Part shown: positions 53,421 through 61,955 of the stretch, piece by piece
Numbering within the stretch: position 1 is the stretch's first letter
How the letters are laid out: the number at the start of each line of letters is the position of its first letter
Assembly: GCA_020002265.1 (NCBI GenBank)
Contig: CP048228.1
Span: 744,001-808,000, forward strand
Direction: 5' to 3'
Length of the DNA: 64,000 nucleotides
Source: Anaplasmataceae bacterium AB001_6
GTDB taxonomy: Bacteria; Pseudomonadota; Alphaproteobacteria; Rickettsiales; Anaplasmataceae
Notes under the pieces: model-generated
Told to the model about the DNA's origin: nothing
The model's input: the letters and a program-made list of their open reading frames with translations, nothing else
Database searches by the model: none
Made by a program: the position numbers and the translations under genes

Positions 53421-54686
53421 ATGGGAGGTAATGATTCTGAGAATCAAAACAATGGTCTATACGATAGGAAAAATATATTAGCTTGGATTATAATAAGCTT
53501 GTTCTTCTGTTATCAATATTTTACTAGGGTTCTGCCAAGTAGTATGACAGACATTCTAATGGAAAAATTGATGATAGATGGCAAAATGTATGGGCAGATT
53601 GTCGGTATATATTATATAAGTTACACTGCTATGCATATTCCATTGGGTCTATTATACGATAAAATCGGAATAAGAAAAGTATTGACTTTTGGTATATTTT
53701 CAACAGTTATAGGGACTGCAACATTGATATATTCAAATTCTTTTATATGGACTTTAATAGGTAGATTTATAACTGGAATGGGTTCAGCAAGTGCTCCTAT
53801 TGGCATATTTCAGATAATTATTATGACATTCCCTAAAAGACAATTTGCTCTCTTTTTAGGCTTCAGTTTATTTGTAGGGTTAAGTGGCGCTGCATATTCT
53901 TCTGGTCCTATGATTGAAATTATACAAAAATTTGGCTATGTGGATTCAATTAATATATTGCTTATAGTAGGTCTTCTTTTGGGTATATTAGCAATTTTTA
54001 CTACTCCTAATACAATTACGGGTAATGCTAAACAGCATGGTATTGTACAAGAATTCAAGACGCTATTTAAATATCCAATGTTAATTATCTTTCCGGCTAT
54101 AGGAGGTTTTTTAATCGGTCCTTTAGAAGGTTTTGCAGATGCTTGGGCTAATACATTATATAAGCTCAGATACGGTATAGACCAGCAATCTTGTTATTCT
54201 CTTGCTAATGCTTATTTATTTGGGGGATTTATATTTGGATCACTGATAATGGGTTATGTAGTATCAAAATTTCCAAAAAATTGCATGAAACTTACATTGC
54301 TTTGTGCAATAGCAATGGTAATAACTTTTGCATTGATACTATATTCTGATATTTCAATAAGAGTTTTGCTTGTTGTTAATTTAATATTGGGCATTTCATG
54401 TGCTTATCAAACTCTAGTTGTACATAAGGTCACAGAAATATCACCAAAAGAGATTTCAGGATTAACTACTTCAACAGCGAACATGATAATGATGATCTTT
54501 GGATATTTATTTCACACAACAATAGGCTATGTGATATCAGCAAAAGATCCAATGGAAAAATTTGTATTGATTACAAGTGATAAAATCATAGATTCTCTAA
54601 GTATAATATTCTATGGATTAGCAATTGGAGTATTGTGCATGATATTTTTATCCATTAAAGAATATCGTGAAAACAGTTCACGATAA
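53421..54686 (+). CDS. MFS transporter
   Basis: A 421-residue, ~12-helix major facilitator protein. Characteristic are YQYFTRVLPSSM in helix 1, the inter-helix loop GLLYDKIGIRKVLTFG (G-x-x-x-D-K-x-G-x-R-K), GRFITGMGSASAPIGIF, and a second-half repeat FIFGSLIMGYVVSKFPKNCM. The FTRVLP opening is shared with many intracellular-bacterial MFS carriers, whose substrate is generally unknown. GGAGGT ends 5 bases before the ATG (53421), a near-perfect ribosome-binding site, unusual in this window. Its 3' end overlaps the convergent pgsA by 9 bp. Confidence 0.88.
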   Translation: MGGNDSENQNNGLYDRKNILAWIIISLFFCYQYFTRVLPSSMTDILMEKLMIDGKMYGQIVGIYYISYTAMHIPLGLLYDKIGIRKVLTFGIFSTVIGTATLIYSNSFIWTLIGRFITGMGSASAPIGIFQIIIMTFPKRQFALFLGFSLFVGLSGAAYSSGPMIEIIQKFGYVDSINILLIVGLLLGILAIFTTPNTITGNAKQHGIVQEFKTLFKYPMLIIFPAIGGFLIGPLEGFADAWANTLYKLRYGIDQQSCYSLANAYLFGGFIFGSLIMGYVVSKFPKNCMKLTLLCAIAMVITFALILYSDISIRVLLVVNLILGISCAYQTLVVHKVTEISPKEISGLTTSTANMIMMIFGYLFHTTIGYVISAKDPMEKFVLITSDKIIDSLSIIFYGLAIGVLCMIFLSIKEYRENSSR

Positions 54687-55247
54687 TTCGCAATTTTTGC
54701 TATCATGAAGATTTTTATTATAAAATCGATAATAGTAATTAAAACCGGATGTTACTGTAATAATGGATACTATCCACAGTAACGTCTGGTTAAATATATC
54801 TGGAATAAATTTTGCGCCACTGAGCAAAATCACAACAATCAACATAAACTGCATAAAAGTCTTTATCTTACCTAAAAAAGATACAGTTATGTCAATTTTT
54901 TTATTATTAGCAAATTCTCGCAATCCAGTGACCATAAGCTCTCTAACAAATATCAACATTACAGCCAAAACATCTATACCATTTATTATGCCGTTTGATA
55001 TAAAAAGTAAAAACATCACAGATGTTAAAACTTTATCTGCTATAGGATCAAATAATTTTCCAAAATCAGATTGAACATTAAAAAATCTAGCAATATAGCC
55101 ATCAAAAAAATCTGTCAATGAGGCAAAAGTAAATACTAATAGAACATACCATGCAATATTTTCAGCAGAAGCAAAGTAGCTAATGATAATTATCACCACT
55201 ATAGAAAAAAGTCTTATGGTAGTTAAAAAATTAGGTATTATCTTCAT
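54678..55247 (-). CDS. pgsA: CDP-diacylglycerol--glycerol-3-phosphate 3-phosphatidyltransferase
   Basis: A 189-residue integral membrane enzyme that makes phosphatidylglycerol phosphate. The CDP-alcohol transferase signature D-x2-D-G-x2-A-R-x8-G-x3-D-x3-D is complete (from DFFDGYIARFF through GKLFDPIAD near residues 48-75). IPNFLTTIRL at the start is the usual N-terminus. ATG 55247 is chosen; an ATG at 55280 would add 11 residues. Convergent overlap with the MFS gene. Confidence 0.9.
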   Translation of the reverse strand: MKIIPNFLTTIRLFSIVVIIIISYFASAENIAWYVLLVFTFASLTDFFDGYIARFFNVQSDFGKLFDPIADKVLTSVMFLLFISNGIINGIDVLAVMLIFVRELMVTGLREFANNKKIDITVSFLGKIKTFMQFMLIVVILLSGAKFIPDIFNQTLLWIVSIITVTSGFNYYYRFYNKNLHDSKNCELS

Positions 55248-55352
55248 AAAACTCTTAAAAAATTGAAAATAGATAAGCATTTAAAAGATCTGTAAAAATA
55301 CAAATACATCTATAGATACAAAAAAATTAAAAATGTAAAACATTTCAATAAA

Positions 55353-55928
55353 TCAATGGCCCATATTCTTATAAATGCAATCTTCTGTGATAACATAATC
55401 TAAAATTTGGTCATGATCTTCTAATGGGATATTCTCACATTTTTGAATAGAATATGCAAAGCCAATAGTTAAAATACTCTTTGTTTGATAAGTAAAATTG
55501 ATAAATTTATCATAATATCCTTTGCCCATTCCTAATCTATGACAATTTTCATTAAAACTAACTAAAGGGACAAAAAGTACATCTGGAATAATCATAATTC
55601 TATCGTTAGATGGGTTATAACAATTCAAATTTTTATCTTTTATAAAATCATCAGATAAATTTTGCATATAAAAACCCATGTTATTTTTATCAATAATTTT
55701 TGGAAAGGCAATTTGTAATTTTTTTTCTGTAGCTAAAAATTCTAAAAGAGGGAATATATCAATCTCTCCGTCAAAAGGCTTATATCCTCCTATTATATTA
55801 GTATTTTTAAGCTGTATATTCTGTATAAAATTTTCTTTTAACTTCTGTGCATAATAATTTCTATTTGATATTGATTTTCTCATTTGACGAAATTTTCCTC
55901 TTAAAATTTTTTTGACTGTGCACATCAT
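55353..55928 (-). CDS. 5-formyltetrahydrofolate cyclo-ligase
   Basis: A 191-residue enzyme converting 5-formyl-THF to methenyl-THF. It has the helix KFRQMRKSISNRNYYAQKL, YKPFDGEIDIFPLLEFL, and the signature LFVPLVSFNENCHRLGMGKG followed by YYDKF (ATP-binding Gly-rich part). The family often runs ~180-200 residues. Adjacent ATGs at 55928 and 55925. It is divergent from motA. Confidence 0.87.
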   Translation of the reverse strand: MMCTVKKILRGKFRQMRKSISNRNYYAQKLKENFIQNIQLKNTNIIGGYKPFDGEIDIFPLLEFLATEKKLQIAFPKIIDKNNMGFYMQNLSDDFIKDKNLNCYNPSNDRIMIIPDVLFVPLVSFNENCHRLGMGKGYYDKFINFTYQTKSILTIGFAYSIQKCENIPLEDHDQILDYVITEDCIYKNMGH

Positions 55929-56011
55929 GAGAAATAACGCAACATAAGATAAGTAAAATGTAGTATAAAGGCATTAAATTATTATTCATAGTATTCATAA
56001 AATATAATACA

Positions 56012-56860
56012 ATGAATTTTATAATAGGAGTGATATTTACTTGTGTGACTGTTTTTGGAACATTTGCATTAATTGGCGGTAATTTAAAAGCTCTTATGCA
56101 ACCAGGAGAATTTGGAATAATCTTTGGAGCAGCAATTGGAGCATTCATCATAGGTAATCCTCCTTATATAATCAAACACGTATTTTCAGAGCTAAAATTG
56201 CTATTTAAAAGTGAAAAATACAATAAAAAGTATTATACAGAGCTTTTGGTATTGTTGTTCAATATATTAAAAACAATCAAAGTACAGAATATTAATGTCT
56301 TAGAAAAAGATATAGATGATCCATCTTCAAGCACTTTATTTAATGAATATAAACTAGTTAGCAAAAATAAACATCTGATCAATTTTTTATGTGATTATCT
56401 AAGAATACTCACAATGGGTGTTGAAGAATATTCTTGTATAGAAGATATAATGCATGTTGAAATAGAAACTGTTGAAAATGAACATGAGAATTATGGTTCA
56501 GCACTGCATAATATGGCAGATGGTTTGCCAGCAATTGGGATTGTTGCAGCAGTTCTTGGCGTAATAAAAACTATGGCAAATATTGATCAACCACCAGCAG
56601 TTCTAGGAAAATTGATAGCTGGTGCATTAGTTGGAACATTTTTAGGAGTACTATTAGCGTACTGTTTTGTTGGTCCAGTTTCTAATTATTTACATAAAAT
56701 TGTTCGAGATGAGCTATTTTATATGGAATGCATAAAGAACGCTATAGTATCACACATGCAAGGCAAATCCCCTGTGATATCTGTTGAAATAGCGAGAAAA
56801 TCTCTTCCAGAAAGGATTCGTCCTGATTTTAAAACCATAGAAGATAAATTATATTCATAG
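56012..56860 (+). CDS. motA: Flagellar motor stator protein MotA
   Basis: A 282-residue protein of the MotA/ExbB/TolQ superfamily with MotA-specific character. There are four hydrophobic helices: residues ~3-22; ~31-52 (with PGEFGIIFGAAIGAFIIG); and two in GLPAIGIVAAVLGVIKTM and LVGTFLGVLLAYCFVGPVSN. The conserved prolines (P in GLPA, and in VGP) and the cytoplasmic charged segment (GVEEYSCIEDIMHVEIETVE) are present. MotA and MotB form the ion channel that powers flagellar rotation. motB follows by 8 bp. Confidence 0.88.
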   Translation: MNFIIGVIFTCVTVFGTFALIGGNLKALMQPGEFGIIFGAAIGAFIIGNPPYIIKHVFSELKLLFKSEKYNKKYYTELLVLLFNILKTIKVQNINVLEKDIDDPSSSTLFNEYKLVSKNKHLINFLCDYLRILTMGVEEYSCIEDIMHVEIETVENEHENYGSALHNMADGLPAIGIVAAVLGVIKTMANIDQPPAVLGKLIAGALVGTFLGVLLAYCFVGPVSNYLHKIVRDELFYMECIKNAIVSHMQGKSPVISVEIARKSLPERIRPDFKTIEDKLYS

Positions 56861-56868
56861 GATTTCAA

Positions 56869-57597
56869 ATGCCTGATAACAGCGAGAGACCAATCATAAT
56901 TAAGAAAATATACAAGAAAAAAGTTAGCGGTGCTCATGGAGGCAACTGGAAAGTTGCTTATGCAGATTTTGTAACTGCAATGATGGTATTTTTTCTATTA
57001 ATGTGGTTACTAGCAACTCTTTCACCCGATGTAATAGCAGAATTGAAAGATTATTTTGGCTCTGAAGAATTTGAAACAAAAAAATTTAGCGCTGCAACGT
57101 CATCGAAGCTTAATCAACAAGATGCAGGAAAAATTTCTGAACAAAGTAGGATATTATCCATATTACAAACTCAATTACAAATTGCAAGTATAGATAATAT
57201 ATTAACAATTTTTAAAAGAGACAATGACATAGTGATATCTTTAGAAAGCTCAAATGGGAAGTTATTATTCCCTAATTCTAGCGCTGATTTAACTGAAAGT
57301 GCTAAAAAATCAATAAATTATATGGCAAAGGTACTATATCAGATTTCATATCCTATGGCAGTTAGTTCATATAATAGTTTTGGAGAAGCAAAAAACACAG
57401 CTCCTGGGTCATGGCAATTATCAGTCAACAGAGCAATAAATGTAAGAAACCTTTTGATAACCTATGGAATAAAAGAAAATACCATCACCACAGTATCAGG
57501 TCATTCAGATATAAACCCTAAAAAAGATACCAATATTCAAGATATAAGCAACAGAAGAATAGAAATAATTATAAGCATTCCAACTAAAGATAATTAA
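56869..57597 (+). CDS. motB: Flagellar motor stator protein MotB
   Basis: A 242-residue protein: cytoplasmic basic N-terminus (IIKKIYKKK), one helix with the plug-preceding Asp in YADFVTAMMVFFLLMWLLA, and a C-terminal OmpA-like peptidoglycan-binding domain (LFPNSSADLTESAKKSINYM, AINVRNLLITYGIKENTI, then SGHSDINPKKDTN and SNRRIEIII). MotB is usually 260-350 residues, so the linker here is short. No other flagellar gene occurs within the window, so motility depends on genes elsewhere or the stator serves another role. Confidence 0.85.
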   Translation: MPDNSERPIIIKKIYKKKVSGAHGGNWKVAYADFVTAMMVFFLLMWLLATLSPDVIAELKDYFGSEEFETKKFSAATSSKLNQQDAGKISEQSRILSILQTQLQIASIDNILTIFKRDNDIVISLESSNGKLLFPNSSADLTESAKKSINYMAKVLYQISYPMAVSSYNSFGEAKNTAPGSWQLSVNRAINVRNLLITYGIKENTITTVSGHSDINPKKDTNIQDISNRRIEIIISIPTKDN

Positions 57598-57689
57598 TTA
57601 AATATGCTTTTATAGTTAATTTTTTTGTATATTGCTATAAAATAAATTAAATGTTAAAATTTCTATTTGATTGGGTGTTTCCATAAGAT

Positions 57690-58880
57690 ATGGTGAAGAA
57701 ATTGATAATATCTCTGATACTTATCTTATCGGTATTGATAGGATTGTATTCTGATATTGAAACCAAGAGTTTTTGTGTTTCGTTTAGCATGTTATCTAAA
57801 GATTTGATTTTGGCTTTGTTGCCTTTTCTTATCGTTACTTTAATGTCAGATTCTATACTTGGAATGAAAGATAGTAGCGTTAAGATGTTGATATTTACAC
57901 TATTTTTGATATTTTGTTCGAATTTTATCGCAACTAATTTTTCTTTTGTAGTATATAATTTGTTTAATAGTTATATAGAGACTACAAAATCCGTCAATTT
58001 ATCAGTCACTGATCTTAATGTGAGACAATTTTTTAATATTAAACAATTTGTGTCACCAATCACTGCAATAGTGTTTTCTTTAGCGATGAATTTGTTGATT
58101 AAATCTTTTTTACCGCATAAAGTAGACTATATCCAATATATAGCAAAACGTTCGTCTGGTATTCTAATAAACTATATAATACTACCTCTTTTACCATTTT
58201 TAATATCTGGTCTAATCATAAAAATAATAAGTGATGGGACATTGCTGGAAATTTTAAGTATTTATTCCAATACATTTTTTATCATTTTGTTGTTTGCATA
58301 TGGCTATATAACTGTATGGTATATCATTTTATTCAGAGGGAAAAAATTTTTTATTGCTATTAAAGAAATGGTAATGCCGGTCACAATTGGTATGGTCACA
58401 ATGTCTAGTAGCTTAGCTATGCCAAATATTATAAAATCTTTACAAAAAATTATTGGAAAAAATGGATTGATACAAGCAACAATACCTATATCAATAAATT
58501 TTCATTTAATTGGTGATGCATTTTCGATTCCTATTTTGGCTCTTAGTATAATTTATTCATATACTGGAGTTTCATACTCTTATAACGAGTATTTTATAAT
58601 GGCTATATATCTAGTAATAGCAAAATTTGCTGTGGTATCTATACCAGGAGGATCAATTTTTGTTTTGGTTGGTACGCTAAAATCTAAGTTTGGCTTTACA
58701 GAACCGATGAGCTCTTTGATAATAACAATATATTTAATGTTTGATTTTGTTTCCACTTCAGCGAATGTTTATGCAAACGGAGCTATAACAACCGTAATAT
58801 GTAGAATATCTGATAAATTAGGCTGGAACAAACAGCAAAGTAACAAGAAAATTGAAGAAGAGTGCTGTAGTAAGGCATAA
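57690..58880 (+). CDS. Divergent DAACS-type dicarboxylate/amino acid:cation symporter, copy A
   Basis: A 396-residue membrane protein with ~8 helices and two re-entrant loops. It resembles the GltP/DctA family at the hairpin loops (TMSSSLAMPNIIKSL and SIPGGSIFVLVGTL) and the last helix (FVSTSANVYANGAI, usually DRxRTxxNVxGD). The substrate/cation motif of helix 7, normally N-M-D-G-T, reads INFHLIGDAFSIPIL. The protein is therefore in the fold family, but the substrate cannot be guessed with confidence. A 402-residue paralogue follows 65 bp downstream. Confidence 0.68.
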   Translation: MVKKLIISLILILSVLIGLYSDIETKSFCVSFSMLSKDLILALLPFLIVTLMSDSILGMKDSSVKMLIFTLFLIFCSNFIATNFSFVVYNLFNSYIETTKSVNLSVTDLNVRQFFNIKQFVSPITAIVFSLAMNLLIKSFLPHKVDYIQYIAKRSSGILINYIILPLLPFLISGLIIKIISDGTLLEILSIYSNTFFIILLFAYGYITVWYIILFRGKKFFIAIKEMVMPVTIGMVTMSSSLAMPNIIKSLQKIIGKNGLIQATIPISINFHLIGDAFSIPILALSIIYSYTGVSYSYNEYFIMAIYLVIAKFAVVSIPGGSIFVLVGTLKSKFGFTEPMSSLIITIYLMFDFVSTSANVYANGAITTVICRISDKLGWNKQQSNKKIEEECCSKA

Positions 58881-58945
58881 ATTTTGATTTCTCAAATTTA
58901 TGCCATATCTTATTAATTGCTGTTATATATTTTTTAGAAATTTTT

Positions 58946-60154
58946 ATGAAGAAGAAATTAACTTTTATTATCTTATTTTTATCAATTTTCGTAGTTAATC
59001 ATTTTGCATCAAATCTTATTAAGAGCTATATCTTAGCTTTTAGTCTTGCAATAAAAGACATCATATTGTTTGTTTTACCTTTTATAATACTTTTGTGTGT
59101 CCTTAATGCTTTTCTAAAATTGGGAAAGAATGCATTCAATTTAGTTTTTTTAATGCTATCAACAACATTTATTTCAACCTATACAACAGGTTTAGTAGTG
59201 TATCCAATTGGAATATTTGCAACTTCAATTTCTAATACAGCAGGCAATTTAAGTTTAAGTGGAATTAATGCATTAGATCCAGCTTTTCAAACTGGAATAG
59301 AACAGATATTTTCTGCTATAACTGCGCTTTTTGCAGCAATCATTTTGACGTTTATTATTTCAATTTTCATTCCCAAGCAGATTGATTACATCAGAAGTAA
59401 ATTAGATATAACCATACACTATCTGCTGAACAAAATGATTATACCAATGGTACCTTTTTTCGTATACGGTTTTGCTTTAAAAATAGTACATGATCAAGTA
59501 CTTTTTATCTTAATGAAGAATCTCTCTTTAGTTTTCATTATGTATCTTATCACCATGTCAGCATTTATACTGACAGCATATTTTTTTGTATATAGAAGAA
59601 AATTATTTATTAGATCATTAAAAGAAATATCTCCTGCTTTGATGGTTGCGATAACCACGGTTTCAAGTAATGTAGCAATGCCTTTTTTACTTAAGGCTAT
59701 AAAAAATCTTATGGGCAATAAAGATGCAGAAATAGTTGATGCAGTAACACCACCTAGTGTAAATTTCCACCTTATAGGAGATTGCTTTTTAGTAAATATA
59801 TTTCTGATATATATATATTCCATGTATAATGATGGCTCTCTTATGAAATTAAGTTACTTTTTGTTACTTAATTTATATATAGCGCTATCAAGATTTATGG
59901 GGGTAGCTATACCTGGCGGTGGAGCTTTTATAGTATCTCCAATTTTAGAAGCAAATTTTGGCTTTACAAAGGAAATGACATCCTTATTTACAACAATATA
60001 CATGTTACTTGACTTCATCAATACTGCTGCTAATGTGATGGCTAATGGATATTATGTAGCTTTAGTAGATAAGATATATCACAAAATATTTATCTTCCGT
60101 AGAAATAAGAATAAATCTGCAAAAAATATGAACACTTCAAAAGGCAATAAATAA
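58946..60154 (+). CDS. Divergent DAACS-type symporter, copy B
   Basis: A 402-residue paralogue of the preceding gene. Shared landmarks: TTVSSNVAMPFLLKAIKNLM (hairpin 1), VNFHLIGDCFLVNIF (helix 7, again N-F-H-L-I-G-D rather than N-M-D-G-T), IPGGGAFIVSPILEANFGFT (hairpin 2) and FINTAANVMANG (helix 8). The pair is a tandem duplication that has diverged strongly while keeping this unusual motif, which suggests selection. Transcribed in the same direction, possibly with its own weak promoter. Confidence 0.68.
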   Translation: MKKKLTFIILFLSIFVVNHFASNLIKSYILAFSLAIKDIILFVLPFIILLCVLNAFLKLGKNAFNLVFLMLSTTFISTYTTGLVVYPIGIFATSISNTAGNLSLSGINALDPAFQTGIEQIFSAITALFAAIILTFIISIFIPKQIDYIRSKLDITIHYLLNKMIIPMVPFFVYGFALKIVHDQVLFILMKNLSLVFIMYLITMSAFILTAYFFVYRRKLFIRSLKEISPALMVAITTVSSNVAMPFLLKAIKNLMGNKDAEIVDAVTPPSVNFHLIGDCFLVNIFLIYIYSMYNDGSLMKLSYFLLLNLYIALSRFMGVAIPGGGAFIVSPILEANFGFTKEMTSLFTTIYMLLDFINTAANVMANGYYVALVDKIYHKIFIFRRNKNKSAKNMNTSKGNK

Positions 60155-60224
60155 ATTTTGCACACACAATTTATAAAATTATAAGTACATTTTAATGTAA
60201 TTTATGCCCTGCTCTTCTGAGATT

Positions 60225-61154
60225 TTATATTTCGTTTAACTCTTTTATTTTATTTTTTGTTTTGTACCCTACAATAAATTCTTCGATTGTCATTTTTCTC
60301 TTACCCGCAATCTGTATTATTTTAGGATAAACAAACCCGCCCTTAACGACTATGGCATATTTTTTATTGATCAAAACGAATTTTCCTAATAGTTCTGTAT
60401 TTAAGTTATCAAATTCTTGGATACCAAATATCTCATAAATCTTATAGATAGAGCCGTCATTTAATTCCACTCTTATTGAGAGTAAAGCTTTGATTTGCCT
60501 TTTTAATGATTCTGGATCTAATAAAGAAGCATAAAATAGCTGATTTTTTTCTAATTTAGAACAGTAAGTAGCTAGATAAGTATTTTGAGGAACAGAATTA
60601 AATTGCCCTTTTTGGATTAAACCTTGAAAAAATTTGACAAGCAAATTATTGGTAATTTTGCATAATTTTGTAGATAAAGTAATGGTATTATCTTCATCTT
60701 CTATATTACATTTTTCTTGTAAAATAATATTACCGGAATCCAATCCGGAATCTAATTTAATAATGGTAACTCCTGTTTCTTCGTCTCCATTTAAGATAGC
60801 ACTTTCTATTGGAGATGCTCCACGAAATTTGGGTAAAAGCGAAGGATGTACATTAATAAAACCATATTTTGGCTTCTCAAGTACGTTAGAGGGAATAATA
60901 ATTCCATAAGCGCTGACAAGAGCAATATCATATACGGAAAAATCAATATTTGATAATTTTTCAGGGGTAAAAATACTTAATTTATGCTTCAATGCGAATT
61001 CATGAACTTGAGTATTATGGACAGACATGCCTCTACCAGAAGGTTTAGGAGGTTTAGTATAAACAGATACAATGTTACAATAACTAAGATTCAATAAGAA
61101 CTTAAGCTGTTCAACTGCAAATCTGGGTGATCCTAAAAAAGCTATTTTTAACAT
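60225..61154 (-). CDS. fmt: Methionyl-tRNA formyltransferase
   Basis: A 309-residue enzyme formylating initiator Met-tRNA. Seen: IAFLGSPRFAVEQLKFLL, VSVYTKPPKPSGRGM, LVSAYGIIIPSNVL, INVHPSLLPKFRGASPIESA (catalytic N-x-H region) and GVTIIKLDSGLDSGNII with the catalytic Asp. C-terminal OB domain at ~205-309. Ten bases upstream on the same strand is a tRNA gene with anticodon CAT, so the two may be transcribed together. Confidence 0.94.
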   Translation of the reverse strand: MLKIAFLGSPRFAVEQLKFLLNLSYCNIVSVYTKPPKPSGRGMSVHNTQVHEFALKHKLSIFTPEKLSNIDFSVYDIALVSAYGIIIPSNVLEKPKYGFINVHPSLLPKFRGASPIESAILNGDEETGVTIIKLDSGLDSGNIILQEKCNIEDEDNTITLSTKLCKITNNLLVKFFQGLIQKGQFNSVPQNTYLATYCSKLEKNQLFYASLLDPESLKRQIKALLSIRVELNDGSIYKIYEIFGIQEFDNLNTELLGKFVLINKKYAIVVKGGFVYPKIIQIAGKRKMTIEEFIVGYKTKNKIKELNEI

Positions 61155-61164
61155 ATAACGAAAA

Positions 61165-61241
61165 TGGTGGGGTGAATAGGAATTGAACCTACGACCGTCC
61201 CGTTATGAGCGGGATGCTCTAACCAACTGAGCTATCACCCC
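61165..61241 (-). tRNA. tRNA with anticodon CAT (elongator Met, or Ile2)
   Basis: 77 nt on the minus strand including an encoded CCA. Acceptor GGGGTGA pairs perfectly with TCACCCC; D-arm GCTC...GAGC; anticodon stem TCCCG/CGGGA with loop CTCATAA giving anticodon CAT; T-arm GTAGG TTCAATT CCTAT with one G-U pair. The first pair is G-C and the anticodon stem lacks the initiator three G-C pairs, so it is not tRNA-fMet. CAT can also be lysidine-modified Ile2; sequence alone does not decide. It lies 10 bp upstream of fmt on the same strand. Confidence 0.9.
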
Positions 61242-61372
61242 ATATCAGGGTTACTAAAGATCCTAAATATGAGTAATTCTATCATATAATAATTCAAAAA
61301 AAAACATTAAATAATCATCAATCACCGTACAAAACATTATTGTGAATGCTTTTTGCAAAAATAAAATAATTA

Positions 61373-61402
61373 TTGAAAAATCGTGTTATCCCATTATATA
61401 AT
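61373..61402 (+). promoter_or_regulatory. Predicted promoter of bamE
   Basis: TTGAAA (61373-61378), 18-bp spacer, perfect TATAAT (61397-61402), 30 bp before the GTG start at 61433. Confidence 0.5.
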
Positions 61403-61432
61403 GTGATGTGGGTTTGTTCTTTTGTTTAATCT

Positions 61433-61882
61433 GTGCAAAGACTGTTTCTTGTCATTACTTTTTTTGTTTTGTGTTGCACCTTTTTGTGCGAATCTTCTTA
61501 TTCTGAGATTAGGATGCAAAAAGAGTATCTGCATGGTAATTACATAGATAAAGTTGATCTCAATTTAATAAAAGAAAAAAAAGTAGATAAAGAAGAAATA
61601 TTGAAGCGTATAGGGCCCCCAACAGTGGTTGTCGATGGAGATTTTTTTTATATAGGGATAACAGCTTATAATGCACATTTAAAATTAACAAGAAAATATG
61701 ATAGCAGAACAGTTAGACTATCTTTTGATAAAAAGGGCAATATTAAAACGGTGAAATACTATAATTCTAAGATGTCTGATATAAGAAAAATAAATAGCGA
61801 AAAGACATTTTTTATAAATAACCTTAAAAAGAGTGGAGTTTTTGCTGATGAACTATCTTACGTTGACCTTAAGCTGGGATAA
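61433..61882 (+). CDS. bamE: Outer membrane assembly factor BamE-like (SmpA/OmlA)
   Basis: A 149-residue exported protein. Signal peptide: hydrophobic residues ~4-20. The mature part fits SmpA/OmlA: VDLNLIKEKKVDKEEILKRI followed by GPPTVVV, then FFYIGITAYNAHLKLTRKY and VRLSFDKKGNIKTVKYY. BamE is a lipoprotein in E. coli; here the region has Cys residues (VLCC, FLC) but none in a proper [LVI]-x-[GAS]-C box. GTG is the start. It is upstream of efp and probably has its own promoter (61373-61402). Confidence 0.7.
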   Translation: MQRLFLVITFFVLCCTFLCESSYSEIRMQKEYLHGNYIDKVDLNLIKEKKVDKEEILKRIGPPTVVVDGDFFYIGITAYNAHLKLTRKYDSRTVRLSFDKKGNIKTVKYYNSKMSDIRKINSEKTFFINNLKKSGVFADELSYVDLKLG

Positions 61883-61955
61883 TAAATCATGTTAAATGCA
61901 ATACCACAATAATTTCGATTAAATTGTTATACAAAAATTTATTTTACATTATTTT

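Noticed and set aside
53405-53431. Eight-codon upstream open frame (MTEVENGR) overlapping the MFS transporter start
   Set aside because: It consists mainly of the ribosome-binding site of the MFS gene read in another frame and has no ribosome-binding site of its own; most likely chance.
56003-56008. TATAAT as the motA promoter
   Set aside because: It lies only four bases before the ATG, so transcription would start inside the gene; no suitable -35 was seen.
61165-61241. Initiator tRNA-fMet
   Set aside because: It lies next to fmt and has anticodon CAT, but the acceptor begins with a paired G-C and the anticodon stem lacks the three initiator G-C pairs.
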